64,000 bases of DNA, taken from Pinus tabuliformis. Taxonomy: Eukaryota > Streptophyta > Pinopsida > Pinales > Pinaceae. Positions 10,668 to 23,350 of this stretch are shown piece after piece (positions within the stretch are counted from its first letter, which is position 1; every line of letters starts with the position of its first letter). A program made the translations under genes and the position numbers. The notes under the pieces are model-generated. The model searched no databases. It was not told where the DNA came from and saw only the letters and a program-made list of their open reading frames with translations. The stretch covers positions 828,018,757 through 828,082,756 of the forward strand of contig CM062814.1 in assembly GCA_031772625.1 (NCBI GenBank). The letters are read 5' to 3'.

Positions 10668-12083
10668 ATGGCACAGAAGAAACAGTACAAAGGAGGCTTT
10701 GTGGTACACTATGAAACCACGGACATGAAGTTGTTGGAGGACTACCTTGTTTTTGTTCAATCCTTTGCCAGCGTAGGATGCTTGTGTTTTTGCCAGAAGT
10801 TACAGGGTTTTCATGGGCAGATTGCCAATGATTTTTCCATAAATTTCACAAGAATAGAAACGAAGGTTGGCTTGCTGAATTTTACAGTATTCCCTAATAC
10901 AATTTCCCATGCTACAGAGATTCCAGGTCTGGTGAGATGTGGTTCAAGGTTCAGAAGTTCAAGCAACTCAATTGTGATGATTTTCTCAAGGATGAATACA
11001 AAGGAATTGACATGACCGTTGGCGATTCTAAGGTTTGCCTCAAAGAGCATTTTTACAAATTTTTAATGGTCATCCAGAAATATTTTACATGTGAAAGCGA
11101 GTTTAATATGGTTTATAAGTATCACTTTAGATTTCTCTTACATTTCTTAGGTAAACAACTGATGAAAATTCCTTTTTATCTTTATAGGAGTTTGGGAAAG
11201 ATGGATGACAAAGTCCAAAAGAAACCTAATGCTAGTAACACTTCTCTTTTCCATCATGGCCTCATCAAATTTCTTGTTGTAGAAGAACTAAATAAGTTAA
11301 ACAAAGATTGGCTCACCTTCTTGTTCTTAAGTGGTTATGAGCTAGATGCTGCCACCCCTTCTAAAAAACTCCAAAATCTCAGTCAACAACTCCTAGGGAA
11401 GAGAAGCAACCAGAAATAGAACCTGTAGCAGAAACTTCCACAAGCACTGGGAAAAGGCTAACCAGAAAATAGAGTAAAGGGAAGGGTAAGTTAGTTGATA
11501 TTCTAGAAGCCATTGAAATTGAAGAAGGTCCAGTTTTTCAGCCTTTGCAAGTAACATAAATAGAAACTCAAAAAAAGAGAAAGAGGGCCAAGAAACTTGA
11601 TTTTACACAAGAGGAACAAGGTTTTATCTTCAGACTAAGAAAACCTGTAACAAGATCAACACAACAAACAAAAAAGATGCTAGAGGGGCCCTTTGAAAAA
11701 GTGGAACCGGAAAAGAGAAGACAAAGAAAAGAGCTTGTGCAAGAAAAAAACCAAATAGAACTTTTACAGGAACAATTGAGAGGGGCTAGACAAGAAGTGA
11801 TAAATTCTAAACTTGAGTTTGAGAAGTTGCGAAGGGAGATGTCAAACAAATAGACATATATGATAAAGTTGCAGAAGAATCCGAAGAGGCAATGGAAGAA
11901 GCCAAAAAGATGGTGAAAAGGACTCTACCTTTGGACAGGATGTTAAAGCATATGTACAAAAGGAACAATTGGCTACAGGAAGACAAAAATAAGTTGTAGA
12001 GGCGAGTCAAAGCATTGGAAACTCAAATAGAGATGATCAAAGTTGAACTCTCAAAAAGAAATCTTGGGCTCATAACTGAAATA
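10668..12083 (+). pseudogene. GYP-1 extra 3' ORF (coiled-coil accessory protein, unknown function)
   Basis: The ORF lies between integrase and the 3' LTR. The start is taken at an ATG followed by AQKKQYKGG. The middle part (11030-11300) carries KYFTCES, then LLHF, then a HGLIKFLVVEEL block. These line up in order and spacing with KYFSCEG, LMHF and SLIKILVVHQL in the SOLO-C ORF and its SOLO-B copy. From about 11420 the sequence becomes lysine- and glutamate-rich with heptad-like spacing, so a coiled-coil tail is likely. The overall layout resembles the domain annotated as 'putative plant transposon protein', which I cannot confirm. There is no recognisable enzyme motif. It is broken in about five places. 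Confidence 0.65.
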
Positions 12084-12183
12084 ACAAGCACCCCTTAAGT
12101 ATCGTAAATTCCTCACTTTTTTGCCTATACTATGCAAAACTAATAGTTTCAGAAATATACATGGTTAAATAAGCTATAAGGAG

Positions 12184-13402
12184 TGATAATATGGCCGAAG
12201 TAATCATAAAAAGTAAAAAATAAGAAAATTGAAATTCCATAGCAACTCCCCATAGTTAAGCTGAAAATTTGGTGCAAAATTGATGTAGCTTACCATTGAA
12301 GAAAATGTAAGGAAATTTTTATTTAAAGGAGTTTTAATGGCATGAGTTTAGCTAAATTACATGCTAGTACAATTCAAAGTTTTCAGAAAGATCACAAAAG
12401 TACGAGAAGAATGTTTTTGTAGCTTGTTACCAAATTTTGCTACGAAACTGTGAAACTAATTTTTTCTGCATTATAAATTTTGATTGAGCATCAGACAGTA
12501 GGGAAATCACATGGGTTATAGGTCACAAGGGTGTCCACATCATCATATCAAAACTCCTATTTTTCAGGAAAACAGGTCAGCAAAGTCAACCAAGTCAGCA
12601 CATCCACATGGCAAGAGCACATTAGCAATCCAACACACTCAGCATTTGGTTGGATTCGATAAGGTTCAGCAATGGAATATTTATGGGCTCATAAATAGAT
12701 AGAATCCTATTTGAATTCAAATTGTATTAAAACAAAAAATCCCTAAGAAATCTCAAATATGTTTTGTAAGTCAAATAGGATTAGGTCTCTTAGCATGATG
12801 ATCGAATCTAGCCCCAAGTGGCAGATTTTGTAATTAATGGCAGATGGAGATGTCTTTCTATATATTTGTAGTTTTTTTACTCTGCAAAGGATCGAGAATG
12901 TGAGAAAGACCACTTTTGTAAATCTTTATCCAGTTAATATATATTTGCAGTATACTCTATTTTTTCAACCTGGGATTCAATTTTGGCTGTTACAATATCT
13001 CATCATGCTTTTATGTTGTTATCAATTTTCATAGATTATTTGATTACTTGGAATTCAATGTTATATTTCTCCAACTTCCTTCAATTTTCTATGATTAATT
13101 GTAAATGTTCATATTCACATTAGTAATCCAAAAATGCCTCAACTTCCACAAAACAATGTTTTTGTGTAATTGAGTTTTTCTTTCGACTCCATGCCCAATG
13201 GTGGTGATTATCACACTTTCTTTCACCTACAACAAATCATACAAAAATCCAAAGTTAGCTATCTGTAATTGAATTTTATTTATAACATTATCCAATTTTC
13301 CTTGAGAGAGATCTCTCATGCTAGAAGAGCTAACTTCTAGCTACAAGTGGTTTGAAATTGTTATTCTTGGTTGGAGGTTGACACATCCCATCCTGTCATA
13401 TC
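12184..13402 (+). repeat. GYP-1 3' LTR
   Basis: This is the second copy of the 1.2-kb LTR. It ends near 13402 and passes directly into BIG-F LTR sequence (aacaggtagtaaag at 13407, matching aacagtgggtagtaaag at 31543). That junction shows GYP-1 is younger than BIG-F. Confidence 0.85.
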
Positions 13403-14020
13403 AGGTGATAACAGGTAGTAAAGTAATGCCTTGACTGTGGTAGCACGCAAATTTAAGTGTGATAACTTTGTTAGAAACAAGTGTGTGACCTTGCAACGAG
13501 TCAAGTAAGATGCTTGGGGGTTCTAACACACGGAGGGGAAAAGGAAATGTGTCCCTCAAAATCCTGTAACAGTACATGACCTAAAAGGAACACACGAGCT
13601 GAATGACATCACAAGATGGAAAGCAGAGTAATCCAAAAACCAAAGTGATGGGTTAAACCAACAACACATCTGTAAGATTCATACAATTTCATACAAAATA
13701 GTTCATACACAAATGTGTAAGTTAAATAACATACATTGTTAAAGAAACCATAATAGTCCAACTAAAATAACAACATATGCATGAAAACGTGTTGGCTCTG
13801 TTATATATTATTAATTGAATGTTCCATCCATACATAAACCATTGACATCCCCTAGCCCGAATAGTGGAACATTACAATCAACACTGACTTCTCCTCCAAA
13901 GAGAGGTACTCACTCTACACTGTAGAGAAGCCAAGGCTTGTTATAATACTCTCTAAGCCTTCTCCAAGTAATTCCTAGCCAAAAGCTTGGCTCCCAAAAG
14001 CCTGTACTATGAGTTATGAG

Positions 14021-14034
14021 ATTATATATATAGC
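14021..14034 (-). promoter_or_regulatory. TATA box of BIG-F 3' LTR
   Basis: The minus strand reads GCTATATATATAAT. The same site in the 5' LTR is at 32167-32177. It lies after the LTR ORF in element sense and about 700 bases before the LTR end. This places the ORF in U3. Confidence 0.65.
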
Positions 14035-14214
14035 AAAGGGTTGGGTGACCCTTGAAATTCCCCTTTGACTCTTGGACTACCCTCATGACTCTTCACATTA
14101 CATAGTGAATGTTCACATTCCACTAGTGACACTTGGAATTTCACTTACAACATATTTACAATAATACAATTTCCACATATACCCATGTGGGAAAAAATAG
14201 GTTTGAGTCAGCCT

Positions 14215-16293
14215 AACAAGACAAACAACATCACTCGAGGTCTTAGGGAAAGACCAACTCGGTAACCTCCTTGTGGTGGTCTTCGGTGATGAACTGATAC
14301 CAAGCTTGGTACTCCGTTATCGTGTCCCCATGTTGTTTGGTGATGTATTTATACGGCTTTCAGGTATATGGTTATGAAACCTCTATGTAACTCATCCTGA
14401 AGCATGCGCAACATTGCCTGAGTGTGGCTAGACCACCAACGTACTTCTGCAGTTTTCTGTGTTCAGTTGCAAGTCATCACGGGTGGCTTCGCACATCAAC
14501 TACTTTATGTACCTATCGACCTCCAGCATGACTTGGTTCTTCCTCATGGCTTGGGTGAGGGTTCCAATCAAAGGGATCTTGTGTATCCTCACTATGACAT
14601 TCAGACTCATATAAAACCATGCATAGGAAGCCTCAATGCTGGTGATGAGACGAGGGAGCTACTCATAGTTCTGGATTAACATCTGAATCTGTGCTTTGTC
14701 TAGCTCTACCTACCGCTTCATCATCTTGTGCAAGTAAATCGGGGCACCCTTGTACCTCATTTTCCATTCGTGTACATGTGCAATATAAATGTGGATGTCT
14801 TTCAAAGTTTGGGTTGTCTTCACGCACTGCAGATGAAAACCATATAGATAGACAACCACTTTGTGCATGGTGCCAAATATGATATATAGCATCTGCATGG
14901 TGATCTCCAAAGTTAATATCTTCGCAAGTATTTATTTCTTCATTTCTGCCATAGTGGATCCTGTGGACTACTCTGTTCTCTACCTAGCCTCTTGCAAGTC
15001 CTTTGCCATCCGATCATTCTATGCTATCAAGAACTTGACCGTCAAACTTGTGGCTTCTGCATAAGCCTTAGAAGCCTTGACCATGGCAGCTAGATGTCTT
15101 CTGACATCTGACATAATCACTCTTTCCTCTATGTGCAAAAGTGATGTGTGATCATCCGAGACCTTCTTTCATTGTGCCTATACAATCATGTGTTGTGAGT
15201 CATCGAATAACAGATCGTACACATCCATCTCGGGATCATCATCAAGGAGAAAAACCTCTCCTTGCTCGCTCGGGACCGATTGTGATTCTAGAGGTGGAGG
15301 AGACTGTGATGTGACCTCAGATGCTCTCGGAATGAGATCGGCATCTTGGTCCTGTGGCTCCTATTCTGTCTCCATATCCGTTACCTCAACCATCTGCTCA
15401 ACCTGTTGAGCGAGTTCCCAAACCTGCACCTACTCACCCTCTTATTCATCTGTTGGTTGCTCTAATTCTTCAACCTTTATAGGACTAAGTTTCTCTGTCA
15501 GTGTGCCTTGTCATTCCTCTTGTTCCTGTTTCTTCCTTTCTTCCCTTTCTCTCCTCTTGAGCTCTTGCTCTGCTTTCATCTTATTTTCTATTTCCTACAA
15601 CTTCCTCTCTGCATCTTCCAACCTTTTCTTCTCTCTCTTCCTCTGTTCTACTCTCCTTTCGCATTGTTGCCTCAATCTCAAAAGCTACTTTCTCAAAAAG
15701 ATGATATTCTCTGAACTTGTAGCTTTGCTCAGCCTCTTGTCCTCTCAGAAATCTTCCTCTTACCTTTGTCTTGCGTCGGTTTGTTACTCACTGTTGTTGT
15801 TGTTATTGGCTTCCCTTGGTGTTGCTACCTACAGTGCTACTTTCCATTCTATAGCTATTCTAACTAGTTCATTGAGCCTAGAGGAGTTGTAGAAATACCT
15901 CCAAGGGTCTTCCTCTGGCTAATGACATGCCCCGTGGATCCATGGGTAATACACCTTTGCACAATGGTCCTTTCATATGAAGTGAGGATCATATGGATTG
16001 AAACTCTTGGTGTTGAACTCAAACTTCTTCAAGTCCTTGGCCTTAGCATCCACATCCTTCAAGATATGAATCTCATACAATCCAATCTACAAAGGAAGAG
16101 TAGGCCATGGTGCCTTCTTCCTCCTATGCAGTCTTGTTGATACCCCTGTGGAGATGTGATATTCAACCTCTTGCATGACCAGCTTGTCCATGGAAAAACT
16201 TGGTAGCACATGCAGAGGATTCTCTCCACCAAACATCCTGATGAAGGTGCCACTGGGTAATTTGTACCAATCTTCAATGTTAAGAAATGCCTG
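14215..16293 (-). pseudogene. U3-resident ORF of BIG-F 3' LTR, C-terminal portion
   Basis: The copy in the 5' LTR (32340-33769) shows the same region in longer open stretches. Here shorter open stretches remain, such as those around 14710-14910 and 16059-16277. The protein is charged, with a long Lys/Glu/Arg-rich stretch near 15500-15720 and helical repeats after it. No known domain is visible. It is interrupted from its N-terminal part by SOLO-B and is broken many times. Confidence 0.6.
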
Positions 16294-16360
16294 TGTTAGA
16301 TCCTAGATTTGTCTCAGGCTGAAAAGACAAGGTTCTAGGTCCACATCAAACCATGCTCAG

Positions 16361-16399
16361 CCTTGTAGCTAGCCCTACGAGGACAAGAGAGGGCTCTCT
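16361..16399 (-). promoter_or_regulatory. SOLO-B terminal palindrome and GGCTAG-loop hairpin
   Basis: In element sense there is an AGAGAGCCCTCTCT palindrome (16386-16399), then an 8-bp stem (16375-16382 with 16361-16368, one G-T pair) closing the loop GGCTAG. The hairpin lies 67 bases from the element end, the same distance as in SOLO-C. Confidence 0.65.
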
Positions 16400-16675
16400 C
16401 CGGGTCGATCTCGGCAAAAGACAAGCGATGGGGCTCGATATGACTGAATTTGGAACTGATCTTAGGCTACGTATTAAGTGCAGGGATTTGATTTGAGATT
16501 TTGGGGTTTTGTGTTGGAAACAGAGAAAGGCAAATTGGGCTCGGGGATGAGGCACAGTTTCTACAGGGTTCTGATTAGGGCAAGGGAGGCAATCATTTTG
16601 ATGCTTTAAAGTGAGTGAATGGATAGATCAGACTAGTGAGGAGCTAAGGAGAGCAAGAGAGTCTCAAGAATTCTC

Positions 16676-16684
16676 CTTAAATAG
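16676..16684 (-). promoter_or_regulatory. TATA-like site after SOLO-B ORF (candidate LTR core promoter)
   Basis: The minus strand reads CTATTTAAG about 385 bases before the element end, downstream of the ORF. The SOLO-C counterpart is worn. If real, it puts the ORF in U3. Confidence 0.35.
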
Positions 16685-17761
16685 ATGAAAACATGGAAAT
16701 TTAAACAAATTCAAAGGCAGAGCATAGTAGTTAATGGATTCTACCTTAATCACTCATTTGTTCAAATTCAGAAGAAGAGATAGAAAAATGATACACATAA
16801 CAATAATGAACTTACAATTACTTAGAGAAGAACACCATCAAAACATAAAGCCACACGGATCCCAAACAGTGCTGCAAAACCCTGGTCTTTCCTTAGCCAA
16901 AAATGTAGAAGTGAATGTACAATATAGTGCCAAACTTTTCCCAAGAGTACAACCCTGAAAATGACTTAGAAAATACATGATATAGACTAGCCCAACCCAT
17001 TCCCTTGCCTCTAGGGGTCGAGCTCATCATTCTAGGAGCTGTTTCAACCAATTCTAAACAAAGCACTAAAATCTAGGCAATCAAAACAACTTGCCTCTAT
17101 AAGGTAGGAAACTGATTCATTCATTAAATTTTCACTCTTTGGTGAATGAATCCTCTAGAACAAGTAATTAAGTGCCAAAATTACATCATTTTCACCCAAT
17201 TACATCAAGATAGATCAAAAATTACATCACAAAGCAAAACTAGTCAAACTGGCCGAATTTCTGAGCTGGAAGGTGACAAATTGGGCAAAAAACCTATGTG
17301 CGCCACGCCAATTTCTGTATGCATTGTGCCACTTTTATGCTGATTTTGAGGCACTTTCTGGAGTCCAAATTGAGCCCAAGTGTTCTTTTTGGAAATACCT
17401 GCCTGTCTTCTTTCCAACCCAAGTGGAATTTTTGAATTCGGTGCCCATTTGCCCCTCCAAAACCTCAATCTCCCAAGACTGCTTCCTGTGTGTGAAATTA
17501 GGGGCAGAGAGGTCATTTTTAGGGTGTTTTTGACCTCCTGAGGACTCAAAACTTGCCCAAACTTCTTGGCCATGCACCAAAAGTCATGATTTTTCATGAA
17601 AAATCCAAAACTATAAACTTTTTTGCATTTGGAGCCTCCAATCATAAGCGCGCGCCACGTGGCGCGGCGCACAGGGAGAAAAACCCTGTTTTTTGGACAA
17701 AAATTTGCAAAAATGTCAAAAATGCCCCAAATTTCTTGAAATTTGGGCTGGAGCTTCCTTA

Positions 17762-19279
17762 TTAAGTGTTATGCTGGGCTAAAGAGGCTTTGGCCAATAT
17801 CTGAAGATGATCGAGCTCCCTTTGCCTCTTTTGCTTCCTTGTTGCCTTCCTCAATTTTGCCTTCAATTTCCTGATTCGGGCCTTGCACACCATATTCCGC
17901 ACCCTATAGTGAAAAGCCATGTGTCTCAGCAATGCATGGTCCTTATCGGCCTTGTCCAATAGCCTCTCTAAGTGCATGTTAACTCTCTCGAGATTGGCCT
18001 CCCGATCCTCATTAATCTCTTGCTCCAATGACGTGAGCTCGACTCTTCTCCTTTGTGCAGCTTGGCAATTCTCGCGGATGTTCTGTAGCTCCATGATTGC
18101 TTGCTAATCCTCAAGGTGTTTTTTCCTCTACTCCAAGTATTTCATGGTCCACTTAGCCCTCTCCAAGTCAAGGGATAAGGCTTCGATCTCTGTGTGCTAC
18201 TCATGGATGATCTCTCTAAGTTTGGCGCTTTATGGACCCATATCTGTATCATCATCATGAAGGAGAATGAACTCGGTCTCTCGTTCACCTGATGGCTCAC
18301 CTGAAGGCCCCTCATCCTTCATTGGCCTCTTGCCTTTGTCCTGTACTTGTGATGCTGATGGAGGAAGCGAGGCCCCTTCCACCCCGAGTGGAGATAACAC
18401 TCGCTTTGCCGCTGCAAACAAATGTCTGGTGCCTCTCTGATATGTGATGAATACCGGCACACTAGCAGTCTCATGGCGCTAATACTGATGAGAAGGTTCA
18501 CCTTCATGCTTAACCTATGATACTCCCCGTGAGGCTCTGAAGAAGTCATGAGAGATGAAATCATCCCAAGTGATGCCCTGCAGTCCAAGCTGATGAACCA
18601 CCAAAATCTTAATAAGAGCAAAATGATATACACTGTTAAGTTGCTGCCGAGGGGTTTTATGTTGTCTAAAGGTGGTCATCCTCTCTATGTTCCAGCCAAT
18701 GAAATACGAAATGTTCATCATCCGTACCCTGGTGAAATGCATGAGCAACCTGATCTGATAAGCATAAAGACGAGAGAACTGTCCCTCACAGCTGAAATAT
18801 TTCATAATCAATCTCATTAGTGGAGCATATTCATCTTTTAGATATCGGAACGGGAACACTCTCTTGAGCTGCCTCAAGAAACTGGTTTTGAGGTATGGCT
18901 CATAATGCTGCCGGTCAATCTTCTGTTTCTTGTGCCATGGTTCACCAATGTTTAGTATGTCGGTTGCTAATGAGACAGATTCTGGTGTAAGCATGAAAGT
19001 GACACCAGCCAAGATAGCTTGATCTCCGTGCAAGTGCAGCACAAAAAGACAAGCCAACTCATGATGAAATTGGACACTAGCCACCTTTTGACAAAACTCA
19101 TAGCATGACTAATGCTGAAAACACTACATAGCAAGAGGGCAGGCCTGCAATTCTGTAAGGATGGTCGGTTCTTCCCTAACATGTCTACCACTTTTATGAG
19201 GCCTACGAGGTGCCTGTTCTTCCAAGGGAGAGTCACTTTGGGTTTCCACCTCATAGTCCGATGAATGCTCAGATGCCAT
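17762..19279 (-). pseudogene. SOLO-B ORF: coiled-coil accessory protein, homologous to GYP-1 extra ORF
   Basis: About 505 codons, starting MASEHSSDYEVET in both SOLO-B and SOLO-C. The globular N-terminal part has FHHELACLFVLHLHGDQ, KYFSCEG, LMHFTRV and FALIKILVVHQLG. An acidic linker follows (ILLHDDDTDMG near 18245). The C-terminal part is a long helix rich in Glu, Arg and Lys (18100-17762). Function is unknown. I see no catalytic motif, signal peptide or membrane segment. It is broken in a few places. Confidence 0.7.
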
Positions 19280-19874
19280 GACTGTTGTACAAAATACCTT
19301 GAAGACAAGATGCTGCTATATATGAAAATTATTTTGACTGCTCTTTAGGGTGCAAAGTCTGCCACCAAAGGGAAAAAACAAATGCAACAGGGACTGTTAG
19401 GGATTGTTAGGAAGGGGAAACAATAGTGAGGAATGGGAATTATTGGGAGAAATTTAATAGGGAAATATGGGAGTGGGTTTGAGGGATTTATGTATGGGAA
19501 TAGGGTTTAGGGTTTGGGACCATTGTATAGGTTTTGAGGTGTGAGGTTGGAGGATTTGGGATAGAGCATGTAGGAGAAGGGAATAATGAATTTAGGTGAT
19601 AGGGAATTAGGGATTGGTGAAGACAAGGGAACAATGGGAAGGAGGAATAATCTTGGTGGCAAAACAGTGAGTACAGTGAGTTCTAAAACCCTGACAGCAA
19701 GTTGGCTTATGTTTATAAAAAGAGGGCTTGATATATGTGTGTTCACCCATTGTTACCCATAAACCACCGTCACTGATTACAAAATTTGATGCAACATCAA
19801 GATAGCAAGCCTACCTGGCAAATCCACGCAAGGTATGAGCAAATTGGTGAAGTTTCATGCAATATCGGGCTTTG

Positions 19875-20095
19875 GACTATATGTGCCGCGCCAAGAGCCC
19901 AGTGCGCCGCGCGCTTCCTGTGCGCCGCGCCCGTTCAAAATAACACTGGGCGAAAACTCCCAGTGCACCGCACGCTTCCAGTGCGCCGCACCACCTGTTA
20001 TGTGCATTGTGCCCGTTCAAAACAACACTAGGCGAAAACTCCCAGTCCGCCGTGCCACCTATTATGTGCGCCGCACCGTCTAGCTGCAAACAATT
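19875..20095. repeat. GC-rich tandem repeat in SOLO-B leader, period about 82 bp
   Basis: A block starting cccgttcaaaa and ending with cgaaaactcccagt occurs near 19930 and again near 20012. Variants of gtgcgccgcgcc lie between. SOLO-C has a single, shorter version at about 36420-36560. It lies between an upstream TATA-like site (20189-20201) and the ORF start. Confidence 0.6.
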
Positions 20096-20188
20096 TCTCT
20101 CCAAAACACACACTGCTCACCCACTTTGCTTTTAAATGCTTTTCTCCAACCTTGGCATGCAGAATGACATTCATTTTCATAGCAAAAC

Positions 20189-20201
20189 CTTATAAATACA
20201 T
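20189..20201 (-). promoter_or_regulatory. TATA-like site upstream of SOLO-B ORF
   Basis: The minus strand reads TGTATTTATAAGG, about 0.9 kb before the ORF start. SOLO-C has TTTATAAAG at the equivalent place (36316-36324). It may be a separate promoter for the ORF. Confidence 0.35.
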
Positions 20202-20847
20202 TGGCTTGATTTTTGGTTCCTCAAAACCCATTTTTGTAATGTTTGGAATTTGGCACTTTTTGACAATTAATAGAACTCTGACTTTTTTGTTTCCTCCTTG
20301 ATTTTTTGGTTGAAATGATGAATTTCTTGGAAAAATTTTGCAGGAATAGTTGACATGGAATTTGGCAAAGGAGACCAGGGTTGTGCCTGAAGAATTCAAG
20401 AGCTGAAAAGTTTGGAAAATTATTACAAAAAACAAAATGTCGACTTGTCTTCAAAACAGAGTTTTGAAGAAAAGTCATAATCCATCCGAATGATGATAAA
20501 AATCTTTGAAATAACAACTTATTAAGAACCTCCCTCTGGCCTACTGCCTTTATTAGACCCTTTTTGAAGACTAAATTGACTAACCCTAGACCTAATGACT
20601 AAAATGACTGTTATGACCTAGAACTAAAACAGGACTGCAAATGACTTTTAAGACTTGATTTTGATGAACATACCTAAGCCAGTAATGCAAAGCATGAGGG
20701 ATGAATGAAAAAAGCCCTTCCGTTAGATTTATGGCATGCTCCTAACAGAATGCAACTGATGTGAGCGAGATGGGACACCTAAAAATGAAATGCAAAAAGA
20801 GTTTTGATCTCTGACGAAGGGATGACCAGACCGACTCTAACAGCCTG

Positions 20848-21703
20848 GATCACTTCTTGGGACATGCAAGGTGGATCATGTTTGAAGATCATCCTATATA
20901 GCGGGTTGATGAAGTAGTCAGAGAGCCTCGCCATGAATCCTTGGTAGCTACACTCGGAGAGAGACTTGCAATATATGTTCACAGCTTCCTCTAATGGTGT
21001 CCATGTCCAACCCATGCCATGGAACTGCTATTGGGCACAAATTGCATCAAGTAGGTATGTGGACATAAAGAATCTTGCTTGTTCATCCTTAGGGTGCCTC
21101 TAGGCATTAAACGCATGCACTTTCAGCTGAATAGACAACATGTCTAACTAGTTGAATGGCATTCCTTCATTTGCCAACTGATCCACCATAACTACCCAAC
21201 TCTGCGGAAAGGTCTCTATGCTCTCTTGACCATACATGTGGCATGAAAAGATGACCAACAGTTGGTAGGCCTTCCAGAGTGACTTCGTCTAGTATACCCA
21301 GTTGGGTGTCGCTCTGAACTTCAATGGCTCTTTTACCCAATACTTCCTGATGCCTCTAGTGTTGACATTGTTGTTGGGAGTGTAGAATAGTGCATCCATG
21401 TGGTTCATCGAATGTGGCAAGTGATACATATGATGGTAGTTTTCCGACCTGAAGGTGGAAAGATGCATGCAACCCTGTACAAACCTGAATTGTGTATGTT
21501 GACATAGAATTGACGATCTTCTAGATCTTCCTTGAAGCTACCTATGAATATTTCGTTTATTTCTTGCCATGAACTTTTCATGTCCTTCTCTATGAACAAC
21601 TATGTGTCTGCATAGATGGGAAATTTCATAGGCACATGTTCAGCTACATCTCAAGTGATGCTTTCTACAGTATCCTTTGATCCAGCTCTCTTGGAAACCA
21701 TGT
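20848..21703 (-). pseudogene. U3-resident ORF of BIG-F 3' LTR, N-terminal portion
   Basis: The likely start codon is at 21701 and reads MVSK, as it does at 50038 in the other LTR. Recognisable matching blocks are DMKSSWQEI (against DMKSTWQEI) and GMGWTWTP followed by KHDPPCMSQE (against EHDPPCISQE). The function is unknown. It is broken several times. Confidence 0.62.
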
Positions 21704-21824
21704 TTCTTGTATTGCTGAGAAGTTACTCAACAACTTATGTACCTGGAGACAAAGCAGACACTCACGGAAAGCAAATGTCATCTTAACAACACAAAGCACT
21801 TCAAGGATCGATCATGCAACAAAT

Positions 21825-22200
21825 TGGGCAACTGTTGGGCAAGGTTGCATAGTTGTGACTCTCAGACGTGAGGGGCTATCAATTGGATCTGTGCATTGCG
21901 TAGTCCTAACTAGCAGTGAGAGGTACTGATGACTGGAACTGCACATAGCACAGTCCAATGTGGCTTACTATGGAATGGAACTGCGCAATGCGCAGTTTAG
22001 TCTGGCTTGATGCTAGCTGGGACTGTGCATTACGCAATCCCAGTGAGCAAGACTCTTGGATTGACCCTTGGAACTATGCAAAGCGTAGCTAGAGCTAGTG
22101 ACAAATAGCCTCTTCACAATTCTTGGAGCCAAGGCAGAGCCTTGAGTTCCATAAATGTGCAGTGCATGTCGGGCAGTGCTATATCTGAGTAAAGACAACC
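21825..22200 (-). repeat. BIG-F 3' LTR palindrome array I
   Basis: A cluster of TGCGCAAT-type palindromes and decayed forms. The best is AACTGCGCA-A-TGCGCAGTT at 21979-21997. The equivalent cluster in the 5' LTR is at 50155-50480. Confidence 0.6.
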
Positions 22201-22854
22201 TAGATCTGCCCAAGGGAAACTTTAAAATAAGTAGATTTTAATGCATGAGTAAAGGATGGTGCATATGTGAGTGAATGTTCATGCATGCAATCAAAACAAA
22301 TGTAAGAATCAGTCAAACAGACGAACAATGAAGCTTGTGGGGAGAGTTGCCACAACGACGATCATTAGTGAAAAAACAGGGTTATGCATGTGATGCTTAA
22401 GAAAGGCAAAGAAAAACTTGAAACAACACTTCTACAAGTTAAAAACTAAAATGACAACATACATTCAATAAAACATGAAAAACAACACTCACACAAGCCA
22501 AGGAAACAAAAGCGACAGAAAAAACAGCAAAAGACTTGAAAAGCAAAACTTACCCAAAAAAGTTATGTCGATTGTGCTGAAGGTTCCTAGATGCCTCAGG
22601 AATTCCAGAGCTCCAAGATCGAATGTGAAAATGAGCTCAGGCGACATCCATTAAATAGATTTGGTAGATTTAGGGTTTATGAAGTGCATGCCAAAAATCT
22701 AGGAAAAAACAACAAGTGGCGGTGATTTTCTAAAATTAACCCAAGTGTAACTCCCTATGCTAAAAATAGATCCCTAATTTTTAGGGATGATTTTTACTTT
22801 TTTCTTTTTCACTTTTTTGGGAAGGGATTCCATGCATGCATGGAGAAATTGCAT

Positions 22855-23125
22855 AGTTTTGGAGGGAACCAGACAATGTACCGACACACGCATCGGACAG
22901 AAGTTTAGGGAAATTATTTTGTGCAATTTCCGAGCTTAGTGGCTCTACCTGCCTCTCATTCTCTGCACAATTTCCCAACTGAAGACAAGTTGTTAGCTTG
23001 TTTTGTGCAATTCTGGATCCAAGCTCACTATTGGGCTGATCTACACAATTCTTGAGAGCAAGGCTCACTGTTGCGCTGGGTTGCGCAATTCCTAATAGAA
23101 AATTTGGTTGCCCTCTAGGACTGCG
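22855..23125 (-). repeat. BIG-F 3' LTR palindrome array II
   Basis: Spaced copies of gcaatttcc and gcgcaattcc-type motifs, starting about 1 kb after array I. The equivalent cluster in the 5' LTR is at 51235-51440, and in BIG-D at 41385-41645 and 48025-48295. Confidence 0.6.
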
Positions 23126-23350
23126 TAGTTTTCCAAGGCAATGCAAGAATCAGATGCAACCAAGTCATGGGGGGTCATCTTGTGTTTAGACACAAATAAA
23201 TTAAGCGAACACAAGTTGTAAAGTGAAAGATAAATTCAAATGAAAACACAAGTACCTAAGCAGTACAAGACAAGCTACTAAGATTTAAGGAGGGAGGCTC
23301 CAAAATGAAGCGAAGGAAAAACTTTGGAGGGTGGTTGTAGTTGCTACAAA

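Larger units (their letters stand above)
618..13402 (+). mobile_element. GYP-1: Ty3/gypsy, Tat-like element with extra 3' ORF
   Basis: This is a complete but broken LTR retrotransposon on the plus strand. Parts in order: 5' LTR, primer site, gag, protease, an RNase H-like domain, reverse transcriptase, a second RNase H, integrase, a non-coding spacer, an extra ORF and the 3' LTR. The LTRs open with TGATA and close with TATCA. The flanks AGGAG and AGGTG may be a decayed target duplication. The 3' flank continues directly into the BIG-F LTR, so GYP-1 inserted into BIG-F. A Penelope-like element of about 2.05 kb sits in the RT, so the original length was about 10.7 kb. The coding regions carry many breaks (more than ten). 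The LTRs differ by roughly 10% by eye, which suggests an age of tens of millions of years at slow conifer rates. Confidence 0.88.
16294..20842 (-). mobile_element. SOLO-B: solo giant LTR (4.5 kb) with internal ORF
   Basis: It is inserted in the BIG-F 3' LTR with an exact 5-bp duplication, GCCTG, at 16289-16293 and 20843-20847. The uninserted site is seen near 49185. Ends are TGTTAGA/TCTAACA. There is no terminal direct repeat, no primer site and no pol, so it is best read as a solo LTR. It is about 90% like SOLO-C by eye, in the opposite orientation. Confidence 0.8.
13403..23350 (-). repeat. BIG-F 3' LTR (interrupted by SOLO-B)
   Basis: It matches 31454-33769 plus 48505-51656 block by block. 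Examples are the TATA region at 14030 against 32170, the ORF part at 15900-16293 against 48800-49190, and 20848-23340 against 49190-51650. Right of it (23341 on) starts internal sequence shared with BIG-D at 41858. Confidence 0.85.

Noticed and set aside
14700-15890. Plus-strand Ser/Cys/Leu-rich open stretches
   Set aside because: Antisense frames of the U3-resident ORF of BIG-F.
16294-20842. SOLO-B as a cut-and-paste DNA transposon with short inverted ends
   Set aside because: The 5-bp duplication, TG/CA ends and lack of a transposase fit an LTR product better; inverted similarity at the ends is only about eight bases.
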